Part shown: positions 1 to 7,552 of the stretch, piece after piece
How positions within the stretch are numbered: the stretch's first letter is position 1
Layout of the letters: each line of letters begins with the position of its first letter
Origin: Bacillota bacterium
GTDB lineage: Bacteria > Bacillota > Clostridia > Oscillospirales > Oscillospiraceae
NCBI GenBank assembly: GCA_023386265.1
Contig: JAEWKA010000002.1
Coordinates: 124,001-188,000 of the forward strand
DNA: 64,000 nucleotides
Direction: 5' to 3'
The notes under the pieces: generated by a model
Told to the model about the DNA's origin: nothing
What the model saw: only the letters and a program-made list of their open reading frames with translations
Database searches by the model: none
Made by a program: the position numbers and the translations under genes

Positions 1-78
1 GACGACACACCGCCAAATCGCCAAGCGCTCTTGGGCATTAATGAACGTGTTGCCAATATGCGGGGGATTATATTATAA
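1..78 (+). CDS. Possible 3' end of a gene entering from the left edge
   Basis: Frame 1 is open from the first base to a TAA at 76-78 and reads as a plausible protein C-terminus ending in ERVANMRGIIL. It is too short to recognise, and the opposite strand is also open here, so this is only a candidate. The promoter proposed for the next gene overlaps its end. Confidence 0.25.
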   Translation, partial: DDTPPNRQALLGINERVANMRGIIL

Positions 79-79
79 T
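50..79 (+). promoter_or_regulatory. Probable sigma-A promoter of the ASCH gene
   Basis: TTGCCA at 50-55 and a perfect TATAAT at 74-79 are separated by 18 bp. They lie about 30 bp upstream of the ASCH start codon, which has a GGGGAGG ribosome binding site. Confidence 0.5.
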
Positions 80-107
80 CAAATTATAAAATTCTGGGGA
101 GGAACTT

Positions 108-560
108 ATGACAGTCGAAGAATTCTGGAGGGACTTTCTGCGTGAAACAGGCAGGAATCCTGATACACGCTATTTAGAGAGCTTCCACTTTGATTTGAAC
201 GAAAAATCTGCTAACGAGCTTCTTGAGCTGGTTCTCTCAGGCAAAAAGCGCGCAACGGCGTCAAGCCTTCTCGCCTATGAAAAAGAGGGGTCAAATGCTC
301 CGAAGGTCGGCGATCTTAGCATCGTGACCGATTGGGACGGAATCCCGCGCTGTGTCATCGAGACGACGGCAGTTACTATCTACAAGTTCAGGGACATCAC
401 CTTTGATATATGCAAGAGAGAGGGCGAGGACGAATGCCTCGAAACTTGGCGCGAGGGACATACCCGTTACTTTACGGCGGACGGCAGAGAACTGGGTTAT
501 GAGTTCTCTGAGGATATGCCCGTCCTCTTTGAGGACTTCGAAGTGGTATATTCGAAATAG
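108..560 (+). CDS. ASCH domain-containing protein
   Basis: This 150-residue protein matches the ASCH family in length and pattern. It carries the motif LSGKKRATAS near residues 44-53, then a VGDLSIV strand and the terminal ETWREGH / F-x-DFEVVY elements. ASCH proteins adopt a PUA-like fold and are thought to bind RNA or modified nucleosides; some relatives are nucleoside or N4-acetylcytidine amidohydrolases. The start is the ATG preceded by GGGGAGG. The gene stands alone with its own promoter and ends at a strong bidirectional terminator. Family assignment is confident; the substrate is unknown. Confidence 0.85.
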   Translation: MTVEEFWRDFLRETGRNPDTRYLESFHFDLNEKSANELLELVLSGKKRATASSLLAYEKEGSNAPKVGDLSIVTDWDGIPRCVIETTAVTIYKFRDITFDICKREGEDECLETWREGHTRYFTADGRELGYEFSEDMPVLFEDFEVVYSK

Positions 561-575
561 CGTTGTCACTTAAGA

Positions 576-630
576 ACATATATCTAAAAAGGATAAAACC
601 AGTTTGGTTTTATCCTTTTTAGATATATGT
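576..630. terminator. Bidirectional terminator, perfect 25-bp stem
   Basis: Bases 576-600 and 606-630 are exact reverse complements around a 5-base loop, with A/T-rich outer arms that give a U-tract on either strand. The hairpin lies between the convergent ASCH gene and the DD-carboxypeptidase fusion, so it can stop both transcripts. Confidence 0.85.
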
Positions 631-656
631 ATTATAGGTAACAGGGAACGCGCGCC

Positions 657-2168
657 TCAACTCTGGACGGCGTAAAAAAGCGCGAGGCTATCCTGCCATC
701 TACCCTCTTCTGTGCTGCCCATCACAACGCATATATAGGTTATACCGCCAATATCGGCACTCGAGACGAGGCAACACCCGGCATTTTCGCTCTTGCCGGT
801 CTTAAGTCCCGCCACGCACTCGTAATAGTAGGGGCTCTCTGGGTTAATTAGCTCATTGGTGTTGTTATAGGTGACCGCTTGTCCGCTCAGCCAGACATCG
901 GAGATACTGCTGCTGGACGCAATAGAATCCAGTGTGTCCGACTTTATAAAAACCCGGGCGATGCAGGCCAAATCAAAGGCCGTCGTATACTGACCATCCG
1001 CATCATAGCCGTCGGGGTTAACGAAGTTTGAATCTTCCGCCCCCACATCTGCGGATTTTAGGTTCATTGCCTCGACAAAGGCCTCAAGAGCCTTGTCAAC
1101 CGATGCATCTTTATCCTCGCAAATTTTTCTGCCTGCAAAAACGGCAAGGGCATAGGCCGCGTCGTTGCCCGAGGGCAGGAGCATCGCGTCCAGAAGCTGG
1201 CGAACGGTAAGCTCACAGCCGGGGCTTAGCCATGCTCTGGAGGCGTCCTCAGCAATGCGAAGCACTTCGTCACCGACAAGAACGCGCTCGTCCTCCGTGC
1301 AATAGTCCATTGCGGTTAGCGCCGTCAGCATTTTTGTTGTACTGGCTGGGGCAATCTGTGACTTGCTATCCTTCTCAAACAGCACCGTATTTGAGCTCAA
1401 GTCCCATAAAAGTGCGTTGCGTGCGGCGATATCGACGGAGAGCAGCGTTTTGGCATAAACCGGTTGAGACTGCTCATGAGGAGAGCGTAAATCAAGGACC
1501 GAGTTTAAAGAAAGTAGTGTAAATCCTGATTTTGCCGCGAAGCCTGTAATAATAACGGAAACCAAAACAAAAAGCGACAGGATTGCGATACTTCCGGCAT
1601 CTTTCTGCTTTCTATAGTACCTACCGGCGATGTTAGTTAGGACGCCAACCCTGCTCTTCAGCGGCGGGATCAGGCCGAGAATTAACTTTCCCAGAATGTA
1701 ACCGCAAAACGTCCCTACAGTGTTCAGGATAACATCGTCAACATCGGTGCCTCTGCTGCCGAAAAGCTGAAGAAGCTCGATAAAAAGCGATAGCCCCGCG
1801 CCAGCAAGAAGCGTTATATGTAGCCACTGGCAGCGCTTGGAAACAAGGACCAATAGCAGTCCGAACGGAACGAAAAGAACGATATTACCCCCAAAATTAG
1901 TGGGGTTTCCGTACATATCCTTCAGCACCTGAAAAGGCTTTAGATTGATGCTGCTTCCAATGTTCGACAGCGAAAAGCCGTAAATCGGCGACACTGTCAG
2001 CGCGAAAACGATCGTTAGGTATAATCCGAGGAGGAGCAGCATGAACCTTCGAAACCATGAGTTCTTTTCCTTTTCAGATTTCAACCTTAACTCATATATA
2101 AGTAAAAAAAGCATACTTGCGGCAAGACCGCAAGGCAGATACGAAACAGTGTCAACCAAATAGAACAT
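657..2168 (-). CDS. VanZ domain fused to serine-type D-Ala-D-Ala carboxypeptidase
   Basis: This 503-residue protein has two parts. Residues about 1-165 are a multi-pass VanZ-like membrane domain (VSPIYG, then GNIVLFVPFG, FIELLQL, and the acidic TDVDDVILNTVG motif). After another membrane segment near 195-215, the rest is a penicillin-binding-fold S11 peptidase. All three active-site motifs are present: STTK near residue 276, SGN near 333 and KTG near 446. The predicted job is trimming the terminal D-Ala of peptidoglycan stems outside the membrane. The start at 2168 was chosen for its GGGGGAAGGG ribosome binding site; 17 further upstream codons lack one. It follows VanR/VanS-like genes on the same strand, which suggests VanY-like control. 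VanZ confers low-level teicoplanin resistance in Tn1546; the role here is inferred. Confidence 0.88.
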   Translation of the reverse strand: MFYLVDTVSYLPCGLAASMLFLLIYELRLKSEKEKNSWFRRFMLLLLGLYLTIVFALTVSPIYGFSLSNIGSSINLKPFQVLKDMYGNPTNFGGNIVLFVPFGLLLVLVSKRCQWLHITLLAGAGLSLFIELLQLFGSRGTDVDDVILNTVGTFCGYILGKLILGLIPPLKSRVGVLTNIAGRYYRKQKDAGSIAILSLFVLVSVIITGFAAKSGFTLLSLNSVLDLRSPHEQSQPVYAKTLLSVDIAARNALLWDLSSNTVLFEKDSKSQIAPASTTKMLTALTAMDYCTEDERVLVGDEVLRIAEDASRAWLSPGCELTVRQLLDAMLLPSGNDAAYALAVFAGRKICEDKDASVDKALEAFVEAMNLKSADVGAEDSNFVNPDGYDADGQYTTAFDLACIARVFIKSDTLDSIASSSSISDVWLSGQAVTYNNTNELINPESPYYYECVAGLKTGKSENAGCCLVSSADIGGITYICVVMGSTEEGRWQDSLALFYAVQS

Positions 2169-2295
2169 AATAACCCTTCCCCCGATGCCTTTTTTCTTCT
2201 GGCAGTACAATTGTATCAAAAAGAATCAGGGCATTTTTTAAGTCGCAGCTATTTAATTATTAAGAATTTATATAGATATTATTTAGATTTCGGGA

Positions 2296-3432
2296 TTACT
2301 GAGGATTGTTCGGAAGCGTTATCGTGAAAACGGTGCGCCCGTCACGGCTTTCGGCCCCAATCGAACCACCATGAAGAGTGATGATATCCTTTGCGATTGC
2401 AAGCCCCAGTCCCGCACCGCCGGTAGCAGTTGAACGGGCGTCATCAAGGCGGTAGAATTTTTCAAAAATCGAGCCCAGCTTTTCCTGTGGGATGGTTCCA
2501 GCGTTCTCAAACCTAATGAGCACGGCGTTGCCCTGTGTCTCGGCCGAAATATCGATTGTACTGTCCGCATCGCCGTAGGCAATCGCATTTTTCAGGATGT
2601 TGTTGAAAACTCTTGCCAGCTTGTCCGAATCTCCCCACACCGACATATTTTCATCGGCATGAATTATGGCCAACTTGCCGTTTGCGGAGAGCAGAGGATA
2701 GGCTTCGTCAACCATTTGAATCAGCATATAGTATAAATCAATGCGTTCTTTTTTCAGCGGAATGGTCTGGAGATTATAACGGGTAATCTCAAAAAACTCA
2801 TTAATAAGTCCCTCAAGTCTGAGAGCTTTGTCCAGCGTGATGTGGACATATTTTGTCTTTTGTTCTTCCGGCATATCCGGTGTTTCGTCTATCAGGTTCA
2901 AGTAGCCGATTACCGAGGTTAGCGGTGTTTTTATATCGTGTGCCAGATAGACGACAAGGTCGTTCTTTCTTTGCTCAGCCTCCTGCGCGTCCCTTGTGCG
3001 ACGCGCCAGAGAGTCCTTCACTTGATTGAGTTTTTCCTCAACAAATCCGAGTTCCGGACTCATTGCAATCCTGCTATGGGTTTCATCCGCAAGCTGGTCG
3101 ACGCCGGCGACGATTTCGTCAAAATATTTTGTGAACCAGGTCAGCGCGACACGGACAAGCACCACGAAAAAAACGACTATTGTTGCAACCATAATGGTGT
3201 CGAGGTTGTTTCTTATATAATAATGATAGGTTCCGAGGGCCTCATCCCAACTGACTCCTCGGAGCTTTGAAATCAGCAGGGTGAGAGCGTTTCCGACATA
3301 GCCTCTTCCGGCGGATCGAAGCACCAAAACAATAAGTATTGCGGCGACAAGGATTATTAAAGTTTGTAGGAACATCTTGCGGATAAGCGCCGCATAGGGT
3401 TTTGACCGAAGTGTGTTATTTTTCAATTTTGT
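2296..3432 (-). CDS. VanS-like sensor histidine kinase
   Basis: A membrane histidine kinase with two N-terminal membrane segments flanking a short extracellular loop, a HAMP-like linker, the phospho-acceptor box LAHDIKTPLTSV, N-box NNILKNAIAY and G-box GGAGLGLAIAKD. The stretch around EQRKNDLVVYLAHDIK and FFEITRYNLQTI closely resembles VanS proteins of glycopeptide-resistance clusters. The start is uncertain. An ATG at 3483 has no ribosome binding site, while a TTG at 3432 gives an N-terminus MKNNTLRSK like VanS and a 17-bp overlap with the response regulator. The gene is co-transcribed with the VanR-like regulator and probably with the VanZ/VanY-like fusion 127 bp downstream. The likely signal is a cell-wall antibiotic or envelope stress (inference). 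Confidence 0.88.
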   Translation of the reverse strand, partial: TKLKNNTLRSKPYAALIRKMFLQTLIILVAAILIVLVLRSAGRGYVGNALTLLISKLRGVSWDEALGTYHYYIRNNLDTIMVATIVVFFVVLVRVALTWFTKYFDEIVAGVDQLADETHSRIAMSPELGFVEEKLNQVKDSLARRTRDAQEAEQRKNDLVVYLAHDIKTPLTSVIGYLNLIDETPDMPEEQKTKYVHITLDKALRLEGLINEFFEITRYNLQTIPLKKERIDLYYMLIQMVDEAYPLLSANGKLAIIHADENMSVWGDSDKLARVFNNILKNAIAYGDADSTIDISAETQGNAVLIRFENAGTIPQEKLGSIFEKFYRLDDARSTATGGAGLGLAIAKDIITLHGGSIGAESRDGRTVFTITLPNNPQ

Positions 3433-4111
3433 AGCCGACCCCCCATACCGTTTTGATATACTTCGGCTTTTCAACCGAATCATTCATTTTTTCTCGCAGA
3501 TGACGGATATGGACAGTTATAGTGTTGTTTGATTTGCTGAAATATTCGTCGCCCCAAATCTCGTGGAAGAGCTGTTCGGAGCTGACGACATTTCCCTTTT
3601 GCTCGCACAGTATACGCAGGATTGAAAACTCCGTGGGCGTGAGAGCAAGCGGCTTTTCGTTCAGAAGACACTCATGAGTGTTAACGTCTATAACAAGCCC
3701 CGCGTGAATTATAAGCCCTTCCTCCTGCAAAGGGGCAGCATTATATTTCTTGTATCTGCGAAGCTGGGCCTTAACTCTGGCAACCAGCTCCAGAGGCTGG
3801 AAGGGCTTCGTGATATAATCGTCCGCACCGAGAGTCAGACCCGTAATCTTGTCGGTTTCCTCCTCCTTGGCGGTTAGCATGATAATAGGAAAGGTGTATT
3901 TCTCCCGTATAGTCCGGCAAATCTGCAGACCGTTGCCGTCCGGAAGCATCACATCCAGAATGGCAAGGTCAAAAGTTGTCTCCTCAATGCATTTTAGGGC
4001 TTCTTTTGCCGAATAGCATTTCCAGACCTCAAAATTCTCGTTTTTCAGATAGACCTCGACCAAATCGGCGATTTCTCGCTCGTCGTCAACGACAAGGATA
4101 CTGCTAATCAT
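3416..4111 (-). CDS. VanR-like OmpR-family response regulator
   Basis: This 231-residue protein has a receiver domain (DDE near residue 8, phospho-acceptor in LAILDVMLP, switch Lys in DYITKPFQP) and a C-terminal winged helix ending in VWGVGYKIEK. The segment EREIADLVEVYLKNENF and the KAQLRRYKKYN linker match VanR proteins. ATG at 4111 is chosen because AAAAGGAG precedes it; the in-frame ATG at 4144 has none. Its promoter carries an AGGAAA-N9-TTTCCT inverted repeat at 4190-4210, near the expected transcription start and a candidate operator. It is the first gene of the vanRS-carboxypeptidase group. Confidence 0.9.
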   Translation of the reverse strand: MISSILVVDDEREIADLVEVYLKNENFEVWKCYSAKEALKCIEETTFDLAILDVMLPDGNGLQICRTIREKYTFPIIMLTAKEEETDKITGLTLGADDYITKPFQPLELVARVKAQLRRYKKYNAAPLQEEGLIIHAGLVIDVNTHECLLNEKPLALTPTEFSILRILCEQKGNVVSSEQLFHEIWGDEYFSKSNNTITVHIRHLREKMNDSVEKPKYIKTVWGVGYKIEK

Positions 4112-4211
4112 ACCGTAAACTCCTTTTAGGCGGACTTTATTCATGCTATTCTACCATAGCCGATACGCTCAATTGTGATTTATTTACGGAGGAAATATTA
4201 AGGTTTTCCTA

Positions 4212-4240
4212 ATTATATACATTATTGCCCACGCTTTCAA
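4212..4240 (-). promoter_or_regulatory. Promoter of the VanR/VanS-like operon
   Basis: On the minus strand TTGAAA (4235-4240) and TATAAT (4212-4217) are separated by 17 bp, about 100 bp upstream of the regulator start. Confidence 0.65.
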
Positions 4241-4280
4241 GAACACCCGAAACAATTGGAAAATAGTTACGCTGTTTTGG

Positions 4281-4309
4281 TTGACTAATCAAGAGCTTTG
4301 CTTTATCGT
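4281..4309 (+). promoter_or_regulatory. Probable flavodoxin promoter
   Basis: TTGACT (4281-4286) and TATCGT (4304-4309), spaced 17 bp, lie 43 bp before the flavodoxin start. They are divergent from the vanR-like promoter in the same intergenic region. Confidence 0.5.
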
Positions 4310-4351
4310 ATTACTAAAGAATTATTTATTCAGGGAAAGGAGAATATAACA

Positions 4352-4834
4352 ATGAAAACCTTGGTAGCATTCTATTCACTGGAGGGATATACGGAGCTTG
4401 TTGCAGGAATCGTCGCGACAAAGCTTGGGGCGGATATTCTGAAACTGGAGACCGAAAAGCCTTTTCCGACTAAAGGTTTTGCAAAGTTTTTTATGGGCGG
4501 CATGAGCGCAGTCCGCAAAGCTACGCCGAAATTAAAAAACACGAACATCGATCTCAGCTCTTACGACAATATCGTACTCGGGACCCCAGTCTGGGCTTCG
4601 ACCTATGCATCTCCGATAAATACGCTTATACAAAAGCATAAGTTTGCAGGCAAAAAAGTTGCTCTGCTTGTGTGCAGCGGCGGCCCAGACGTTGAAAAAT
4701 GCCTTGTAAATTTAAGAAAAGCGCTTGTCGGCAACGAAATCGTCGGGGATATTAATTTCACAGAACCGCAAAAGCAGGACAAAGAAGCGGTCACGAAGAG
4801 GGCGACCGCATGGGCGGAGAGCCTCAAGTTTTGA
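4352..4834 (+). CDS. Flavodoxin family protein
   Basis: This 160-residue protein begins MKTLVAFYSLEGYTE, the phosphate-binding loop of flavodoxins (FYSLEGYT instead of the usual YSxTGNT). It has a later VLGTPVWASTYASPI segment and KKVALLVCSGG strand typical of flavodoxin/NADPH-dependent FMN reductase folds. It would bind FMN and act as a soluble cytoplasmic electron carrier or small reductase. The start was chosen at ATG 4352 because AAAGGAG lies 10 bp upstream; earlier in-frame codons have no site. It is monocistronic, with its own promoter and a terminator. The partner is unknown. Confidence 0.85.
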   Translation: MKTLVAFYSLEGYTELVAGIVATKLGADILKLETEKPFPTKGFAKFFMGGMSAVRKATPKLKNTNIDLSSYDNIVLGTPVWASTYASPINTLIQKHKFAGKKVALLVCSGGPDVEKCLVNLRKALVGNEIVGDINFTEPQKQDKEAVTKRATAWAESLKF

Positions 4835-4850
4835 TGTCTTTCCATAAATA

Positions 4851-4888
4851 AACGCAGGTGACGGCGCTCGCCGTTACCTGCGTTTTTG
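4851..4888. terminator. Terminator between convergent flavodoxin and MerR genes
   Basis: A 15-bp stem (4851-4865 with 4870-4884, one wobble) around a 4-base loop is followed by TTTTT on the plus strand. Confidence 0.8.
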
Positions 4889-4901
4889 TGAGAAGTTTTA
4901 A

Positions 4902-5663
4902 TTAGCCGCAATAGATGTCAATTGCTTTTTTAAAGAATTCCGCGGCACCAGGCGCAATCTTTTCGTAGTAGGCTTTGAAGCGCTCGTCTGCAACATACAT
5001 TTCAGCTAAACCGCGATGGGTCTCCTTGCTGTAAGCGCCGTCCTTCCAGAACATACAGAGCCACTGCCTATGCTCATCACAGGCTCGCTGGGAAAGCTCT
5101 CCGGCTGGGTCGCCGGTCTTTATTGCGTTTTTCAGCGTTTCGCTGAATTTTTCCTCAAGCTCCTTCTGCATTTTCCACTGCTCCTCGCTCATGCCGGCGA
5201 GCTTTGCATTCGAGGCGTCAACGGTATCGTTTCCGTATTTTTCTCTGACCTCTTTGCCGTAGGCGTTTTCATTGTCGGAAATAAGATTTTTCTTAAATCC
5301 CTCAAATTTTTCCTTGTCTGTCATAATAGTTTCTCCTTCCAGTGTTCCGATTGATTTCCTTACGTTTTCAATTAGGATTTCAATCTGTGTTTTTCTTTCC
5401 AACAGGGAGGCAAGGTGGCTCCGGAGCGCGCAGCTTATGTCAAAAACTTTTGAATTGATTATTGTTTTAATCTCATCAAGTCCACAGCCGAGTTCACGGT
5501 AAAACAGGATTTGCTGGAGAGCGTCAACCTGCGCTTGACCGTAAATGCGGTATCCATTGCTGCTTATTCTTTCGGGTTTGAGCAAACCAATCTCATCATA
5601 ATACCGCAAGGTACGGGTTGTGACGCCTGACAGCTTGGCGAGTTTATTAACGGTGTATTCCAT
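4902..5663 (-). CDS. MerR-family regulator with TipAS antibiotic-recognition domain
   Basis: The 253-residue protein has an N-terminal MerR winged helix (YTVNKLAKLSGVTTRTLRYY), a dimerisation coiled coil near residues 75-108, and a C-terminal TipAS domain from about 114. That domain holds AYGKEVREKYG, MSEEQW, a QRACDEHRQWL helix and the final YVADERFKAYYEK. TipAL/Mta relatives activate transcription on binding thiopeptides or other cyclic drugs by untwisting a promoter with an over-long spacer. Its own promoter has exactly that 19-bp spacer with a palindrome inside, so autoregulation is likely. A strong ribosome binding site and ATG at codon 114 could yield a separate drug-binding domain. The gene is monocistronic. 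Confidence 0.9.
   Translation of the reverse strand: MEYTVNKLAKLSGVTTRTLRYYDEIGLLKPERISSNGYRIYGQAQVDALQQILFYRELGCGLDEIKTIINSKVFDISCALRSHLASLLERKTQIEILIENVRKSIGTLEGETIMTDKEKFEGFKKNLISDNENAYGKEVREKYGNDTVDASNAKLAGMSEEQWKMQKELEEKFSETLKNAIKTGDPAGELSQRACDEHRQWLCMFWKDGAYSKETHRGLAEMYVADERFKAYYEKIAPGAAEFFKKAIDIYCG
5322..5338 (-). promoter_or_regulatory. Internal ribosome binding site and start for a free TipAS domain
   Basis: Inside the MerR-TipAS gene, AAGGAG (plus-strand 5333-5338) sits 8 bp before an in-frame ATG at 5324. Initiation there gives a 140-residue product consisting only of the drug-binding domain (4902-5324). Streptomyces tipA is known to make a short TipAS product from an internal in-frame start. 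Use here is inferred. Confidence 0.6.
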
Positions 5664-5683
5664 TCTTCAACCTCCCAAATTCG

Positions 5684-5714
5684 AGGATAGACTATTACGT
5701 TACGTAAATGTCAA
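5684..5714 (-). promoter_or_regulatory. MerR-type promoter with 19-bp spacer and operator
   Basis: On the minus strand TTGACA (5709-5714) and TATCCT (5684-5689) are separated by 19 bp. The spacer contains the palindrome TTACGT-A-ACGTAA. This is the classic layout of promoters activated by MerR-family proteins. Confidence 0.8.
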
Positions 5715-5754
5715 TAGTATATCACAAAAAATTTCGTGACCAACATAAAAAAAG

Positions 5755-5789
5755 AAGAGAAAAACCCGTTGAACACGAATTTTTCTCTT
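5755..5789. terminator. Weak A/T-rich inverted repeat
   Basis: AAGAGAAAAA (5755-5764) and TTTTTCTCTT (5780-5789) are complementary. It lies between the MerR promoter and the DUF6323 gene. It may be a leftover terminator, but the stem is A/U-rich and weak. Confidence 0.3.
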
Positions 5790-5882
5790 AATTTACGTTT
5801 TTATATTACCACAAATTTAGAGAAATTACAAGTCTTGTATTCAATCTTATTTGGGGACATACTCTAATGTGAGGTGATGTTA

Positions 5883-6359
5883 ATGGAAAAAGATTTTTCT
5901 CTTGAACCTGTCAAGACGCAGATGCTTGCAGAAGTTAAGGAACTTTCCGATTGCAACGAATTCAGCGTAAAATACGGGTTGGTTTTGTCCGATAATCAAA
6001 TACAGAATCTTGTCCAAAAGCGTTTTGAAACCCTTAGGGACTCGGGTCGGATCGAGTTCGGAGCCGGAATCCTCAAAAAACTCGTCTACGCTTTCTGCGA
6101 CTCGCCGTATATTCATAATTTGAACTATGAGGAGACTATTCTGGAACTGCAGGACGCATTTTATTACTTCAAAAACGAATCCGACGACAGAATTTCAGAC
6201 GATGAGCTAATTGAGCATATGAAAGATACCTTTGACGGCAAAGCGCAGGGTTCGATTGAATACCTCACCGGAACATCCCTTGAAGAGCTGTGTCGCTCTG
6301 CGCACAACAGCTTTACTGAAATTGAAGATGTCGATGACGGAAACGGAAATATGGACTAA
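5883..6359 (+). CDS. DUF6323 family protein
   Basis: This 158-residue soluble protein of unknown function contains the segments VKYGLVLS, GRIEFGAGILKKLVYAFCDSP and SDDELIEHMKDTF, which I recognise as the DUF6323 pattern. No catalytic motif, signal peptide or membrane segment is visible; it is acidic and mostly helical. The start is ATG 5883, placed correctly after GAGGTG; the ATG at 5874 abuts that site. It is followed after 8 bp by the DUF6179 gene, and these two families occur together in clostridial genomes (from memory), so a joint function is likely. Function unknown. Confidence 0.75.
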   Translation: MEKDFSLEPVKTQMLAEVKELSDCNEFSVKYGLVLSDNQIQNLVQKRFETLRDSGRIEFGAGILKKLVYAFCDSPYIHNLNYEETILELQDAFYYFKNESDDRISDDELIEHMKDTFDGKAQGSIEYLTGTSLEELCRSAHNSFTEIEDVDDGNGNMD

Positions 6360-6367
6360 GGAGCATT

Positions 6368-7294
6368 ATGTCAGAAAACGAGCTTAGCTTATCAAGGGCG
6401 GGTCTTTCGGGCCCACTGACCGAAGAGGACGAAAGAATTATCCAATCTAAGCTCTGGAACCTTCTTGCAAGACGCACAGAGCTTTACACAATGGGCGACA
6501 GCAGCTCCGTAAGAATCGAAATCGCGCAGGAGCTATTGCAGTCCATCAGTTTCTGTCTTGATCTTTATCTGAAGAAAAGCGGAAACACAAAAAAGTCTTT
6601 TGTAGAGGCCGACCTTGAGGAGCTTTTAAAGCTGGGGCAAGCGGTCTGCGAAGAAAAGATTGAGCTTGGGAAATTGCTTTATAACAAAGCCTGTCTGACA
6701 GCGCCTGAAATTGAGAACATTTCTTATAGTGACACGCTCAAAGACATCGGCGGCTTTTTCAAGCATTACGATTATCGCTTTTTCGCCCACCAAATTCCCT
6801 GCGATATAGATTATCAGCTCTGCAATCCTGTTAAGGAGAGCATGCAGGGCATCGAATACATCAATGATTATCTTGGACGTATTATAATCGAGAACGACTT
6901 TGTAAGAAGATTTGAAAAAAATAAGGCTGAGAGACTGCTCCTCAGCTACTGTTCCGATTACAGGGGGCTGCTTATTAACCTATACGCGCCCCTTGCCGCA
7001 AACGCCATCGGGCTTGCGCTATTGCAGGAGGACGTCAGTACGCTTAATATTACAGCTTCGGAGGGGGAGCTCCTTTCAAAGCTCTTCGAACCGCTTTCGG
7101 TTACGCCGGCGAAAAAAGCACTGAGTGAAGCTGCTATAAGAGTCAGCAGCGAGCTGAAAATGAGCGATGATTCGTCATTGCGTTACCTGCGTAAGACGGC
7201 GGAGGAGCTATATCCCCGTATCGAAGCGGCGCTGCCGCACGGCAGGCTAAGCGGGATATTCATATCCTTTGATGAAATGCCGGACGGCACTTGA
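6368..7294 (+). CDS. DUF6179 domain-containing protein
   Basis: This 308-residue, mainly helical, cytoplasmic protein is of unknown function. The segment TELYTMGDSSSVRIEIAQEL near residues 37-56 is the family hallmark I recognise for DUF6179; a second conserved stretch is FFKHYDYRFFAHQIPCDIDY. No known catalytic motif is visible. It has an AGGAG site just before ATG 6368 and is translationally close to the DUF6323 gene, so the two form an operon. The promoter for the downstream ABC-F leader overlaps its stop codon. Function unknown. Confidence 0.75.
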   Translation: MSENELSLSRAGLSGPLTEEDERIIQSKLWNLLARRTELYTMGDSSSVRIEIAQELLQSISFCLDLYLKKSGNTKKSFVEADLEELLKLGQAVCEEKIELGKLLYNKACLTAPEIENISYSDTLKDIGGFFKHYDYRFFAHQIPCDIDYQLCNPVKESMQGIEYINDYLGRIIIENDFVRRFEKNKAERLLLSYCSDYRGLLINLYAPLAANAIGLALLQEDVSTLNITASEGELLSKLFEPLSVTPAKKALSEAAIRVSSELKMSDDSSLRYLRKTAEELYPRIEAALPHGRLSGIFISFDEMPDGT

Positions 7295-7319
7295 AAAAGC
7301 CTCTTACTTGTGCTATCAT
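7291..7319 (+). promoter_or_regulatory. Promoter of the ABC-F leader
   Basis: TTGAAA (7291-7296) and TATCAT (7314-7319) are spaced exactly 17 bp. Predicted transcription starts near 7326, giving a leader of roughly 225 bases before the ABC-F start codon. Confidence 0.7.
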
Positions 7320-7347
7320 AAAGAAAATTTGATTTGGAGTTGGGAAG

Positions 7348-7359
7348 ATGCGCAACTAA
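7348..7359 (+). CDS. Three-codon upstream ORF (Met-Arg-Asn) in the ABC-F leader
   Basis: ATG-CGC-AAC-TAA follows a TTGGAG Shine-Dalgarno about 9 bp upstream and lies roughly 22 bases after the predicted transcription start. Very short leader ORFs control several antibiotic-resistance ABC-F genes by ribosome stalling. Here it precedes a terminator-like hairpin at 7394-7418. Translation is inferred. Confidence 0.5.
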   Translation: MRN

Positions 7360-7393
7360 TCCTGCTATTTTAAGAGCATTACGGAACTTTTCG

Positions 7394-7418
7394 CGGTGAT
7401 ACGCTTCACCGTTTTGTT
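7394..7418 (+). terminator. Attenuator-like hairpin in the ABC-F leader
   Basis: CGGTGA (7394-7399) pairs with TCACCG (7406-7411) and is followed by TTTTGTTT. Further downstream, 7431-7440 is exactly complementary to 7513-7522. That competes with local hairpins at about 7470-7491 and at 7498-7523 just before the ribosome binding site. Mutually exclusive structures of this kind are expected for attenuation control. Confidence 0.5.
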
Positions 7419-7552
7419 TAGTTCTGCCTTTGCAGGAAAGCTGACGCGTTTTTCCCTGACTTATCCTCTCCCTGCGCATATGCGCGCAGGGTGCTATGAG
7501 CTGCGGGAAGGCCTTTCCTGCAGCTCATATTATATTATGGGAGGATAAATTC

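Noticed and set aside
4190..4210. AGGAAA-N9-TTTCCT repeat as a defined VanR box
   Set aside because: It is placed plausibly at the promoter, but no second copy was found before the carboxypeptidase fusion, so I do not claim it as a VanR site and only mention it with the regulator gene.
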